Source: Oscillospiraceae bacterium (GTDB lineage Bacteria > Bacillota > Clostridia > Oscillospirales > SIG627). Taken from it: 48,303 bases of DNA. Below, piece after piece: positions 23,735-32,765 of this stretch. The stretch is from the NCBI GenBank assembly GCA_015063985.1, contig SVTC01000019.1:1-48303 (forward strand), given 5' to 3'. The position numbers and the translations under genes are program-made. The notes beneath the pieces are model-generated. The model saw nothing but the letters and a program-made list of their open reading frames with translations, did not search any database and had not been told where the DNA came from. Positions within the stretch are counted from its first letter, which is position 1; every line of letters begins with the position of its first letter.

Positions 23735-26700
23735 TTATTTGGTGGCGACGTTTTCGTCGCCTATGATTTTTTTCAGTCTTGATAAAACAAATTCACTGAG
23801 GTCGGCCTTTATACCCTCTGCCTTGAAAAGCTTTTTCTGATCCGCATAAAAGAAGTAAACCTCCGCTTCTCCCGGCAGAATTGAAAAAAGGCTGAGGATC
23901 TTTTTTTCTATTTTATCCTCTTTGTGCTCAAAGCGCAAGTACAATTTGGTTTTTTTAACAATAATTTCACTATTGTCAGCCTCTTTGCTTTGCGCTGAGG
24001 TGGTTGAGGGCTCTTTTTTTGTTGGGATAAAGCTTTCGTTGGGGATGGGAAGTGATACCGACATCACCTTTATTTTCGGTTCATCGTCCTTAAAGCCCAG
24101 CTCTCCCTTGACCAAAAGGGGGCAATTTTCCGTTATCAGATCCGCGTATTTTCCGTAGATCTTTGAAAAGAGTATAAGCTCAACTGCTCCGTATGCATCC
24201 TCAAGCTGAACAAAGCACATGGTCTGTCCGTCTTTTTGCTTTTTGGTATTCTTTTTTGTGACTTGACCCAAAACCGAGACCGTCATACCCGATTGGGGAG
24301 AGCCGTCATCCGAAGGATCCAAAAGCTTTATGCTTACACAGCCCTCCTCCTTGGCGTGGAGAGAGAACCTTTCCAAGGGATCTCCCGAAAGATAGAAGCC
24401 GCAGATCTCTTTTTCCAGACTTAACAGCTTTTCCTTTGGGTATTCGGGAATATCGGGATATTGTATATCCTCCTTGGGCTCTGGACCCTCGGAAAATTGG
24501 CTGAAAAGATCAAGCTGACCCTCCAGATTGGAGCTGGTTTGGCGCGCTGCTTGATCTATAAGCCTTGGCATCACCGCAAAAAGCTTGCTTCTGAAAACTC
24601 CGAAGCTGTCCAGGGTGCCCGAGAAGATCAGACTCTCGATTCCTTTTTTTGTAAGTCCTTTTGTTTTTGTGCGGTTAATAAGATCCTCAAGAGATCTGTA
24701 ATCACCGTTAAGAGTCCGTTCCTTTATTATTTCGTCTATAAGACCCTCTCCGAGATTCTTCAACGCCGCAAGACCGAAGCGTATCCCGCCCTCGCAAAGA
24801 GAAAAGCCCGAGGCGCTTTTGTTTATATCGGGGCCGAGAACCTTTATCTTCATCCTCTGGCATTCGCTGATGTAGGCGGAAAACTTTCCGCTTTCTAGCT
24901 GAGAGGTGAGTATTGCCGCCATATACTCGCGGGGATAATGGCACTTTAAGTATGCCGTGCGGTAGGTTATCACGCTGTATGCGGTGGCGTGGGATTTATT
25001 GAAGGCGTATTTTGCAAAATCCGCCATATCGGAAAAGATCTGCTCTGCGGCTTCCTTGGAAATACCTTTTTTTAAGGCGCCCACACATAAGACCTTACCG
25101 TTTTCGTCGGTCTTTCCGTTAATGAAATATTCCTTTTCCGCATCCATTACCGATTGCTTTTTCTTACTGATGGCTCTGCGCACGATATCGGCCATACCGA
25201 AGGAATAGCCTGCAAGCCTTTGGAATATCTGCATTACCTGCTCCTGGTATACGATGCATCCGTTGGTGACGGAAAGAATATCTCTTAAAAGCTCACTGGA
25301 ATATTTAATTTTTTCGGGATGGCTTCTGTTTGAAAGGAATTTCGGTATTGAATCCATAGGACCGGGACGATATAGAGCGATGGCGGCGGTGATGTCCTCA
25401 ATGCTTTGCGCCTTCATGGTCATCATCAGATTTTTCATTCCGCCCGATTCTATCTGGAACACACCTTGAGTGTGCCCCTTTTCTATCATTTTAAAGACTT
25501 CCTCATCCTCGTAGGATATCTTTTCAAGGTCAAAATCCTTGTGGCTTTGTTTTATTAGCTCTACCGCATCGCGGATTATCGTAAGATATCTCAGTCCCAG
25601 AAAGTCAAACTTCAAAAGTCCGATATCCGCAACCGTGTTCATGGGGAATTGGGTCACTACCGAGCCCGAATTAAGTGCCAAGGGCAGGTACTCGTCCACG
25701 GGCTTATCTGTTATCACTATTCCCGCGGCGTGGATGGATGCGTGACGGGGCATACCCTCAAGACACTTGGCGATCTCGAAGCAGCGCTTGGTTTCGGGGG
25801 TGGAAAGACAAAGCTCTCTGAATTTGGGAACGGCCTCGAAGGCATCTGAAAGGGTAACGTCTCCCTTTGCGGGGATGAGCTTTGCCATATCGTCGCTGAG
25901 CTGATAGGGCAGTCCCGTAACCCTCGCGACGTCTCTTATCACGGCGCGTGCCGCCATTGTGTTGAAGGTCACAATCTGACAAACGTGATCGTCGCCGTAT
26001 TTTTCGGAAACGTATTCTATCACCTCGTGACGCCTTTCGTAGCAAAAATCAATGTCAAAGTCAGGCATACTGACTCTTTGGGGATTTAAAAACCTCTCGA
26101 AGAGCAGGTTGTATTTAATGGGATCTACCTCGGTTATGCCCAGACAGTATGCCACAAGGCTTCCCGCACCGCTTCCTCTGCCGGGACCGACGTATATTCC
26201 GTGGCTCTTTGCGTAATTTACAAAATCCCAAACGATCAGAAAATAATCGCAAAAGCCCATAGTGCTTATAACGTCAAGCTCGTATGTTAATCTGTTTTGG
26301 TATTCTTGATCCTTTTCAAGGCAGATCAATGCCTTAGTTTTCAAGGTCTCAAAGCCCTTTTTTGCAGTGACTTCAAGATATTCCTTGCAATCCATACCCT
26401 GCGGAGGAGTGTATCGCGGCAGGTGGTAAGTGGAAAAATCAAATTCGAAGTTGCATTTGTCAGCGATCAACTCGCTGTTGGTGACGCTTTCGGGATGATC
26501 CTTGAAAAGCTCCTCCATCTCCTCGGTGGATTTAAAGTAAAACTCATCAGTCTCAAAGCCCAAAGGTCTGCCGTCCTTGATGAGGCTGTTTGTCTGGATG
26601 CACATAAGCACCGCCTGGCTTTGAGCATCCTTTTTATCCAGATAGTGCACGTCGTTGGTGCAAACGGTGGGAACGCCGTATTCTTCGCTTAATCTGTATA

Positions 26701-27262
26701 TCCCCGCCATGACCTTTATCTGCTCGGGGTATGAATGGTTTTGCACCTCGAGGTAAAGATCGTCCTTAAATATATCCTTCAGTGTTAAAAGATATTCTCC
26801 CGCGGCATCAAGGTTGTTTTCCAGTAAAAGCTGAGGTATCCTTCCCGCAAGACAGCCGGTAAGGCAAATAAGTCCCTCGCTGTGTGATTTTAAAAGTGAG
26901 GTGCTGATCCTGGGCTTGTAGTAAAGCCCCTTTGTATGAGCGGAGGAGACGAGCTTTATAAGATTCTTGTAGCCAACGGTGTTCTTGCAAAGCAAAACAA
27001 GGTGGTTAGAGCTTTTGTCAAGCACGGGGTCTCTTTGATCCTGCTCTCTGGGGCAAACGTATACCTCGCAGCCGATTATCGGCTTGACACCTTCCTTTTT
27101 TGCCTCCTTGAAAAACTCCACGGCGCCGTACATAACTCCGTGATCGGTAATGGCGACGGCTCTTTGAGAGTATTCCTTGGCTCTTTTGAAAAGATCGCGG
27201 ATCCTGCAGGCGCCATCAAGAAGACTGTATTCAGTGTGTAAATGAAGGTGCACAAAACCCAT
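23735..27262 (-). CDS. dnaE: DNA polymerase III alpha subunit
   Basis: A 1175-residue C-family polymerase of the DnaE type. The N-terminal PHP domain starts HLHLHTEYSLLDG with its metal ligands kept. The polymerase core shows YVGPGRGSGAGSLVAYCL, PDFDIDFCYERR (catalytic aspartates) and MPRHASIHAAG. A helix-hairpin-helix region and an OB domain (SVLGQVTKKNTKKQKDG) follow. The last ~120 residues form a lineage-specific tail. It has AAGGAGG before the ATG, and follows another PHP gene by 12 nt. Confidence 0.96.
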   Translation of the reverse strand: MGFVHLHLHTEYSLLDGACRIRDLFKRAKEYSQRAVAITDHGVMYGAVEFFKEAKKEGVKPIIGCEVYVCPREQDQRDPVLDKSSNHLVLLCKNTVGYKNLIKLVSSAHTKGLYYKPRISTSLLKSHSEGLICLTGCLAGRIPQLLLENNLDAAGEYLLTLKDIFKDDLYLEVQNHSYPEQIKVMAGIYRLSEEYGVPTVCTNDVHYLDKKDAQSQAVLMCIQTNSLIKDGRPLGFETDEFYFKSTEEMEELFKDHPESVTNSELIADKCNFEFDFSTYHLPRYTPPQGMDCKEYLEVTAKKGFETLKTKALICLEKDQEYQNRLTYELDVISTMGFCDYFLIVWDFVNYAKSHGIYVGPGRGSGAGSLVAYCLGITEVDPIKYNLLFERFLNPQRVSMPDFDIDFCYERRHEVIEYVSEKYGDDHVCQIVTFNTMAARAVIRDVARVTGLPYQLSDDMAKLIPAKGDVTLSDAFEAVPKFRELCLSTPETKRCFEIAKCLEGMPRHASIHAAGIVITDKPVDEYLPLALNSGSVVTQFPMNTVADIGLLKFDFLGLRYLTIIRDAVELIKQSHKDFDLEKISYEDEEVFKMIEKGHTQGVFQIESGGMKNLMMTMKAQSIEDITAAIALYRPGPMDSIPKFLSNRSHPEKIKYSSELLRDILSVTNGCIVYQEQVMQIFQRLAGYSFGMADIVRRAISKKKQSVMDAEKEYFINGKTDENGKVLCVGALKKGISKEAAEQIFSDMADFAKYAFNKSHATAYSVITYRTAYLKCHYPREYMAAILTSQLESGKFSAYISECQRMKIKVLGPDINKSASGFSLCEGGIRFGLAALKNLGEGLIDEIIKERTLNGDYRSLEDLINRTKTKGLTKKGIESLIFSGTLDSFGVFRSKLFAVMPRLIDQAARQTSSNLEGQLDLFSQFSEGPEPKEDIQYPDIPEYPKEKLLSLEKEICGFYLSGDPLERFSLHAKEEGCVSIKLLDPSDDGSPQSGMTVSVLGQVTKKNTKKQKDGQTMCFVQLEDAYGAVELILFSKIYGKYADLITENCPLLVKGELGFKDDEPKIKVMSVSLPIPNESFIPTKKEPSTTSAQSKEADNSEIIVKKTKLYLRFEHKEDKIEKKILSLFSILPGEAEVYFFYADQKKLFKAEGIKADLSEFVLSRLKKIIGDENVATK

Positions 27263-27274
27263 GATCTATCCTCC

Positions 27275-28300
27275 TTAAAGTGTGTCGGTGAAATATGCGT
27301 TGGTGCAGGCTCTGTTGCCTCTGTGGTCAGTTACTGTCAGTGTAAAGTATTTAAAATAGTCAAGTATATCAAAGGTAGCACTGTCCACCGTTTGGTTTTC
27401 CTCGGCGATGACTATCTGCGCGCCCCGTGTATCGGCGTTTATGCGGATGGAGGCGGCAGGAGAGGTCTTTATATGTACCTTGTTGTCTTCTACGTAAAGC
27501 TCCTTTATCTCGGGGCCGGTGGAAGAATAAAAATCTCCCTTGAGAAGCGCCGAGGTTACCGTCTCGTATTCCAGATCCTTTGCCTTTATGACAGTAAACG
27601 CCACGCCGCTGTCGCTGTAGGGACTGTCTTGGGGATCGAAGTTGTGATTATCGTCTGCGCCTATGCAGTAGATCCTTTTCCCGGACTTTAGCATATCGGA
27701 ATAGACTCTGCTGTTTATTTCGTCATAGCCGCTCTTGATACAACCGCCGTTAAACATTTCAAAGGCGTGCATTCCGGTGTATTCTATGTATTGGGGATAG
27801 TCCTCACAGCTCCAGGTGGGATGGTTATAGGTGACAAAGTAGCCTGCCTGGCGGGATTGGTGCATCATATCGCTAATGCAGTAGGAATTGTAATATCTTC
27901 TGTAATCGGGCTTGGTCTCGTCGTACTTAACAAGATGCATATACTTTTTGCTGTTGCCAATATGATAGCGCTCGGTGTTCCAGCAGGGGGCTATGACGTT
28001 GTCTTTTTTTATTGCGATTATGCAAAAATGGCAGGTCCTTCTCTGGCTGAAAACAGGCTTTCCGGGGTCTTTCTCGGTTATGTCGAATTCCATTCCGTTA
28101 AGTGCCAGAAAGTCCTTGTCGGTAAGCTCGTTATGGCAAAGGAGTATGTCGTGATCGGTGTAGGCTACAATACTATATCCAAGCCTTTTGTAAAGCTCCT
28201 TTACCTCTGCGGGAGAAAGCTTGCCGTCGGATAGGTTCGTATGGCAATGAAGGTTCGCTTTATAGAAGTTACCTTTTTCGGGTAATAAATATTTTCTCAT
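27275..28300 (-). CDS. PHP-domain metal-dependent hydrolase
   Basis: A 341-residue protein with a PHP domain: HCHTNLSDG at 18-26, YTDHD, the NGMEFD glutamate, YNHPTWS and GADDNHNF. These give the usual three-metal phosphoesterase or amidohydrolase site. The last ~90 residues look like a beta-rich domain seen in CehA-type proteins. The substrate is unknown; it is not a histidinol phosphatase by its motifs. It opens the operon that contains dnaE, with a strong promoter. An assisting role in replication is not shown by the sequence. Confidence 0.85.
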   Translation of the reverse strand: MRKYLLPEKGNFYKANLHCHTNLSDGKLSPAEVKELYKRLGYSIVAYTDHDILLCHNELTDKDFLALNGMEFDITEKDPGKPVFSQRRTCHFCIIAIKKDNVIAPCWNTERYHIGNSKKYMHLVKYDETKPDYRRYYNSYCISDMMHQSRQAGYFVTYNHPTWSCEDYPQYIEYTGMHAFEMFNGGCIKSGYDEINSRVYSDMLKSGKRIYCIGADDNHNFDPQDSPYSDSGVAFTVIKAKDLEYETVTSALLKGDFYSSTGPEIKELYVEDNKVHIKTSPAASIRINADTRGAQIVIAEENQTVDSATFDILDYFKYFTLTVTDHRGNRACTNAYFTDTL

Positions 28301-28340
28301 TTATAGCGTCCTTTCGCATCAGTATATAAATCTTCACCTT

Positions 28341-28369
28341 ATTATATCACAATATGCTTATTATTGCAA
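28341..28369 (-). promoter_or_regulatory. Sigma-A promoter of the PHP-dnaE-PBP-tadA operon
   Basis: TTGCAA (28364-28369), 17-bp spacer, TATAAT (28341-28346), with TGTGA before the -10. On the + strand, TATAAT near 28448 may serve DUF5685, but I see no good -35 for it. Confidence 0.85.
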
Positions 28370-28480
28370 CAAAAATTAATTATATCACCGTTTAAATGTT
28401 TAAGTTGTGTTCACAATTTAGTGAAGATATTTTTACCAATAATGTAGTATAATCTAATAAAATACGGAGGATGTTTTTGT

Positions 28481-29353
28481 ATGTTCGGGTATATCAAGCC
28501 ACAGAAAAGCGAGCTTTTGGTCAGACAGTCGGAGTTATACCGTGCTTTATATTGCGGACTATGCGATACGATCTCCTCAAGGGTATCACCTGCCTTGAGC
28601 TTATCCTTGAGCTATGATTTTGTTTTTCTCGTTATCGTGAGAGCTCTTGCCGAGGATTTTCAATTCAGTGCAAGACCGAAGCGCTGTATTGCCCATCCAA
28701 CGAAAAAGCGCTCGATGGTGATCCCTTGCGAGCCCTTGGAGTATTGCGCAAAAAGCGCTCTTATTCTCACGTATGCAAAGCTTGACGACGATATCAGAGA
28801 TCCGGACAGAGGCTTTTTCAAAAAGCTTATCATAAGGCTTTATAGGGTGATCCTATCCCGCGATCTTAAAAGACTTCTGAAAAAAGAGCCTGAATTTAAG
28901 GAGCTTTACGGCTTTGTTTCGGATAAGCTTGATAAGATAGCGGCCCTTGAAAAGGAATCCTCCTCCGATCTGGACGGCTTTTGTAAGCTCTTTGGGGAGC
29001 TTATGGGAGAGATCTGCTCATTTGGATTTGAGGGCAATAACCGTCTTATCTGCCAAAGCATAGGCGAATCGGTGGGGAAGTATATCTATACCCTTGATGC
29101 CTGCGACGATCTTGAGCGCGACGAGAAGAAGCATTGCTTTAACCCCTTGCTTAAGAAGTATTCTTCCTCCGAGAGGGCTATTGAAGAATTTGAGCAGGTG
29201 GATATGGTGCTTGGAATGTACTGTGCCGAGCTTGATGCCGCCCTCGGTCTTTTTGAAAGCCGAAAAGACTATATAAACATTGCGTATAACGTTGTTCGCT
29301 TGGGTATGGGTGCCCAGGCGAGAAGGATATTGATAGAAAAAAGAAAAAAATGA
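28481..29353 (+). CDS. DUF5685-family protein
   Basis: A 290-residue helical protein of the clostridial DUF5685 family. It starts MFGYIKPQKSELLVRQSELYRALYCG in style, with CGLCDTIS, a Cys pair further on, the acidic DDDIRDPDR stretch and the YTLDACDDLERDEKKHCFNPL motif. The Asp-rich pair of motifs resembles those of all-helical terpenoid-synthase-like folds, but that is only an impression. No membrane segment. It is followed after 39 nt by a J-domain protein, a pairing that looks functional. GGAGG before the ATG. Confidence 0.85.
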   Translation: MFGYIKPQKSELLVRQSELYRALYCGLCDTISSRVSPALSLSLSYDFVFLVIVRALAEDFQFSARPKRCIAHPTKKRSMVIPCEPLEYCAKSALILTYAKLDDDIRDPDRGFFKKLIIRLYRVILSRDLKRLLKKEPEFKELYGFVSDKLDKIAALEKESSSDLDGFCKLFGELMGEICSFGFEGNNRLICQSIGESVGKYIYTLDACDDLERDEKKHCFNPLLKKYSSSERAIEEFEQVDMVLGMYCAELDAALGLFESRKDYINIAYNVVRLGMGAQARRILIEKRKK

Positions 29354-29392
29354 CTTTTTTACGGTCGTCTTTTTAAGTTGAAAGGAAGAGCT

Positions 29393-29992
29393 ATGACAGA
29401 TCCTTACAAGGTCTTGGGAGTCAGTCCCGAAGCAAGCGATGACGAAATAAAAAAAGCGTACAGAGAGCTTGCAAAAAAATATCATCCCGATAATTATCAC
29501 GATAATCCCTTGGGGGAGCTTGCCAATGAAAAAATGCAGCAGATCAACGAGGCTTACGACGAGATACAGCGGATGCGCGCATCAAGTCAGGGCTCATACC
29601 GCAGCTCATCTGGCGGCTCCTCAAGGCAGGATCTGAGAAGGATAAGGGATCTTATAAATTCCGGACAGTTTGCCGAGGCGGCTCTTGTTGCGGAATCCGT
29701 AAGCGCTACTCTCAGAAACGGCGAGTGGTATTATCTCAGAGCACTTATATACCTCAGGCAGGGAAGCTATAACAATGCGGTGGAATGCTTGAGAGTGGCT
29801 TGTCAGATGGAGCCCGATAATCAGGAGTATTTGAGATTGTATAACACACTCAGAAATAACCAAAACCGTTACGGCGGCTTTTCCACCGGAAGAGCGGATT
29901 ACGGCTGTTCTTCCTGCGATTGTTGCTCCGGCTTGATGTGCGCCGATTGTTGCTGTGAATGCTGCGGCGGCGATCTTGTCTCCTGCTGCTGA
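29393..29992 (+). CDS. J-domain protein with TPR-like segment and cysteine-rich tail
   Basis: Residues 1-60 are a J domain ([28 protein letters not shown] with HPD in YHPDN), which stimulates DnaK-type chaperones. A Ser/Gly linker follows, then a helical region of about 90 residues with a TPR-like repeat ([25 protein letters not shown]). The last ~30 residues hold 12 cysteines with almost no spacer, ending GGDLVSCC. No canonical DnaJ zinc-finger repeats. I start at the ATG at 29393, 5-6 nt after AAGGAAGAG; the upstream reading from 29378 has no site. Likely partner of DUF5685. Confidence 0.88.
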   Translation: MTDPYKVLGVSPEASDDEIKKAYRELAKKYHPDNYHDNPLGELANEKMQQINEAYDEIQRMRASSQGSYRSSSGGSSRQDLRRIRDLINSGQFAEAALVAESVSATLRNGEWYYLRALIYLRQGSYNNAVECLRVACQMEPDNQEYLRLYNTLRNNQNRYGGFSTGRADYGCSSCDCCSGLMCADCCCECCGGDLVSCC

Positions 29993-30000
29993 GGTGTATC

Positions 30001-30516
30001 GTGAAGAAAAACAGATCTGTAGCCTACGGTGCTGTGTTCTCGGCCTTGTGTACTGTGCTTACCGTGGCGGGAGCTCTGCTGGAGAGCCTTGATGCAAGCC
30101 TTGCCGTTATCGCGGGCTTTGTTGTGTGTGTTGCTCTTATCGAATTTGAAACCGCAGTGGCGGTGAGTGTCTGGCTTGTTTCCTCTGTTTTGAGCCTTGT
30201 CCTTTTTCCCTTTAACAGTGCCGCTTGGATGTTTCTTCTTTTTGCGGGCTGGTATCCCGTTTTTAAGCGCAGAATAGAAAGGATACACTATATTTTCGCT
30301 TGGGCTGTTAAGATAAGCGCATTTAACGTAAGCATGTTCCTTTATTGGTTTGTGTTTACCAAGGTTTTAATGCTTGATCTCGGTGCGCAGGGGCTTATGC
30401 TTTTAGGCTTACTTGTTGCGGCAAACCTTGTATTCGTGCTTTACGATATCCTTATGACCCGTCTTATAACAGTATATATTTTTTCTTGGAGAAGCCGGTT
30501 GGGGTTTAAGGACTGA
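30001..30516 (+). CDS. Small polytopic membrane protein, unknown
   Basis: A 171-residue protein with five to six hydrophobic segments and basic loops (KRRIERIH near residue 92). I do not recognise the family with confidence; it has the general look of small S-component-like or DUF2232-like membrane proteins. The start is the GTG at 30001 with GAGGTG 8 nt upstream; the longer ORF would overlap the cysteine-rich tail of the J-domain gene. It sits between the J-domain gene (8 nt) and lplA (2 nt), so it belongs to the same operon. Confidence 0.7.
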   Translation: MKKNRSVAYGAVFSALCTVLTVAGALLESLDASLAVIAGFVVCVALIEFETAVAVSVWLVSSVLSLVLFPFNSAAWMFLLFAGWYPVFKRRIERIHYIFAWAVKISAFNVSMFLYWFVFTKVLMLDLGAQGLMLLGLLVAANLVFVLYDILMTRLITVYIFSWRSRLGFKD

Positions 30517-30518
30517 AT

Positions 30519-31493
30519 ATGATCTTTTTAAAAACGAATTCCGTTGATCCTGCCTTTAATCTTGCTTGCGAGGAGTATTATCTGAGAGATACCGAGCTTG
30601 ACGTATTTATGCTCTGGCAAAACTCTCCCGTTGTGGTCATCGGCAAGAATCAGGATATCTACAACGAAATAGACTTTGATTACGCCGAAAAAAACAAGAT
30701 CTCTTTCATCCGCCGTATAACGGGCGGAGGTGCGGTCTATCACGACCTCGGCAATATAAATTTCAGCTTTATAACCTCCGATACAAGGGCAAAAAGCCTT
30801 GATTTTGAATATTTCACCGCACCTATTATCGGAGCTCTTAAATCTATGGGGCTAAATGCTTCTCTTTCCGGAAGAAACGATATTATAGCCGATGACAGAA
30901 AGATATCGGGTAATGCTCAGTATTCCTCCCGCGGAAGGATACTTCACCACGGCACTCTTCTTTTTGATTCCCGTCTTGACGTTCTTTCCAAGGTATTAAA
31001 GCCCCCCATTGAAAAGCTTGAGTCAAAAAAGATCCGCTCTGTCAGAAGCAGGGTTGCCAACGTTAAAGAGCTCATCGGTGGCGATATGTCGGTCGGTGAT
31101 TTTTTTGCTCATCTCGAAAGCTTTATTTTGTCTTATTTTTCCTGCGAAAGCGCTTATTGCGATGAAAAAGCAGTGAGAAACAGTCCCTATATTTCAAAAT
31201 ATACTCAAAGCGATTTCATTTTCGGAAGAAGAAGGAGCTATAGCTTCATTAAAAAGAGAAAATATCCCTTCGGATCGTTGGGATTTTGCTTTGACGTAGA
31301 GGACGGAGTTATCACGGCTTTTGAATTGGAGGGCGATTTCTTCGCCTTGAAGGATACCGATCCTTTCGCCGCGGCAGTTGTGGGCTGTCCCTTTAACGAG
31401 GCTTCCTTGGTCGAGCTCTTCGGTAGAATCAAGTGCGATAGCTTTTTTTCGGGTTTGGATCCGAAATCACTTTCCGAACATATACTTTCATAA
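30519..31493 (+). CDS. lplA: Lipoate-protein ligase
   Basis: Attaches lipoate to target proteins such as GcvH or E2 subunits. The 324 residues show the binding loop RRITGGGAVYHD (65-76), GRNDIIADDRKISGNAQ with the catalytic lysine at 128, and HHGTLLF. The C-terminal accessory domain follows, giving the full-length LplA form. No lipoylated enzyme is encoded in the window. The start lies 2 nt after the membrane protein's stop, so it is translationally coupled. Confidence 0.93.
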   Translation: MIFLKTNSVDPAFNLACEEYYLRDTELDVFMLWQNSPVVVIGKNQDIYNEIDFDYAEKNKISFIRRITGGGAVYHDLGNINFSFITSDTRAKSLDFEYFTAPIIGALKSMGLNASLSGRNDIIADDRKISGNAQYSSRGRILHHGTLLFDSRLDVLSKVLKPPIEKLESKKIRSVRSRVANVKELIGGDMSVGDFFAHLESFILSYFSCESAYCDEKAVRNSPYISKYTQSDFIFGRRRSYSFIKKRKYPFGSLGFCFDVEDGVITAFELEGDFFALKDTDPFAAAVVGCPFNEASLVELFGRIKCDSFFSGLDPKSLSEHILS

Positions 31494-31497
31494 ATTT

Positions 31498-31530
31498 AAA
31501 GCGCTTGCGATTTTTCGCAAGCGCTTTTTT
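31498..31530. terminator. Bidirectional terminator lplA / GNAT-like gene
   Basis: 12-bp stem AAAGCGCTTGCG (31498-31509) with CGCAAGCGCTTT (31516-31527), then T-run. A-rich upstream arm makes it work in both directions between convergent genes. Confidence 0.92.
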
Positions 31531-31538
31531 CACATTGA

Positions 31539-32765
31539 TCAAAAGAAAACACCGTACATTTCATAAATCACGTTTCCGTCAAGATAATGTTTTTTCAGAG
31601 CTCTTTCAAGCTTTGTGTTTTCGGGAAGGGCTTTAATATCAACTTCATCGGGGTTGGTTTGGTTGAAAATAAAGTTAAACACAGCCGTTCCTTTGGAAAC
31701 GCATGGGATTTTAGTGTAACGCATATTGAATTTTGAAATATTGGAGTCTTCTCCTAAAAGATCGCAAAGCTTTGGATCCATCAGCCAAGAGTGGCAGAAA
31801 AATCCCTTGTGATCCACGTCGTCAAAGGCTTTTTTCAGAACCTGCCTCGTGTGTTCCAGAGTGGTGTCCACCGCTTCGGGAGTAAGGGGACCGTTTTTAG
31901 AGCTTGGGGGAATGTGAATGCTCACTGCCTTGTCGCCCTTTTTCATTTTCAGAGTCCATTGTTTTTTGTCAAGGAGTATTTTTTCTCTTAATACGTAGCC
32001 GTATTCATCAATGGGTTGGCCCACGTAATAATCCTCTGTTTCTTCAACGTTTGCCTCGTAGCTTCCTTCCTCATCGGTAAAGCCCGCGGAGCCCAAGGCA
32101 AAGCCGTCTCTGTGAAGCATAAGCTGATGGGCAAGAGCGATAAGAGTTCCTTCCTTGTTTTCAAAGACCATAGCTCTTGCTCCGAAGGTGGCGTTGAACT
32201 GGATCTCCAGTCTGTCTATAAGGAAAAGCTCGCCGTTTATATAAAGCATACACCAATTCAAAAGGTCAAAGCCCTTCCTTCCCTCGTGGGTCCTCATAAA
32301 GGATTTTACCGCACCCACCGCAAGGTAAAGGGTTTCGGATACTGTCTTTTGGTCAAAGCCTCTTTTTCTTATGTTTGCCGCACCCTTGTCCAGGAGGGAG
32401 CAAAGAGCAAGACCCGTGCACATATCATAGGTCAAGAGATCCTTTCCTTCGGGGCATTTGGGGCGGGAAAACTCCTTAAGGTCACTGTGGCGATTTTCAT
32501 CATCACCGAGAGCGTCGCAAAGAAGCTTTAAAAATCTTGCGAGATCCTCATCCTTAGCTGTGTTTTTTGCACATTCCTTATAAAGCTCGAAAAATTCACC
32601 GAAGCAATCGTATTTTGCTTTCATTTCGTCGTAGAATTCTTCTTTGCAATAAAGGCACCCGTTTTTATCAAAATCATCCATGGAGCTTTGATAAATGCTT
32701 TCCCAGCGTTGGGGATATTTACTGCAGCCGACCGCCGCACACAGCTCGCTAAGAGTTTTTTTCAT
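31539..32765 (-). CDS. Acyltransferase-domain protein (NAT_N / GNAT-like C-terminal)
   Basis: A 408-residue cytoplasmic protein. The C-terminal half matches the GNAT-like C-terminal domain family: SIHIPPSSKNGPLTPEAVD, then GFFCHSWLMDPKLCDLL and SNISKFNMRYTKIP. The N-terminal half corresponds to the associated helical N-acyltransferase domain. Acyl donor and acceptor are unknown. The ATG at 32765 overlaps the stop of creatininase copy 1 (ATGA) and has GGAGAAG 6 nt before it; the longer reading from 32795 lies inside the neighbour. Translational coupling ties it tightly to the creatininase genes, which suggests a shared pathway. Confidence 0.75.
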   Translation of the reverse strand: MKKTLSELCAAVGCSKYPQRWESIYQSSMDDFDKNGCLYCKEEFYDEMKAKYDCFGEFFELYKECAKNTAKDEDLARFLKLLCDALGDDENRHSDLKEFSRPKCPEGKDLLTYDMCTGLALCSLLDKGAANIRKRGFDQKTVSETLYLAVGAVKSFMRTHEGRKGFDLLNWCMLYINGELFLIDRLEIQFNATFGARAMVFENKEGTLIALAHQLMLHRDGFALGSAGFTDEEGSYEANVEETEDYYVGQPIDEYGYVLREKILLDKKQWTLKMKKGDKAVSIHIPPSSKNGPLTPEAVDTTLEHTRQVLKKAFDDVDHKGFFCHSWLMDPKLCDLLGEDSNISKFNMRYTKIPCVSKGTAVFNFIFNQTNPDEVDIKALPENTKLERALKKHYLDGNVIYEMYGVFF

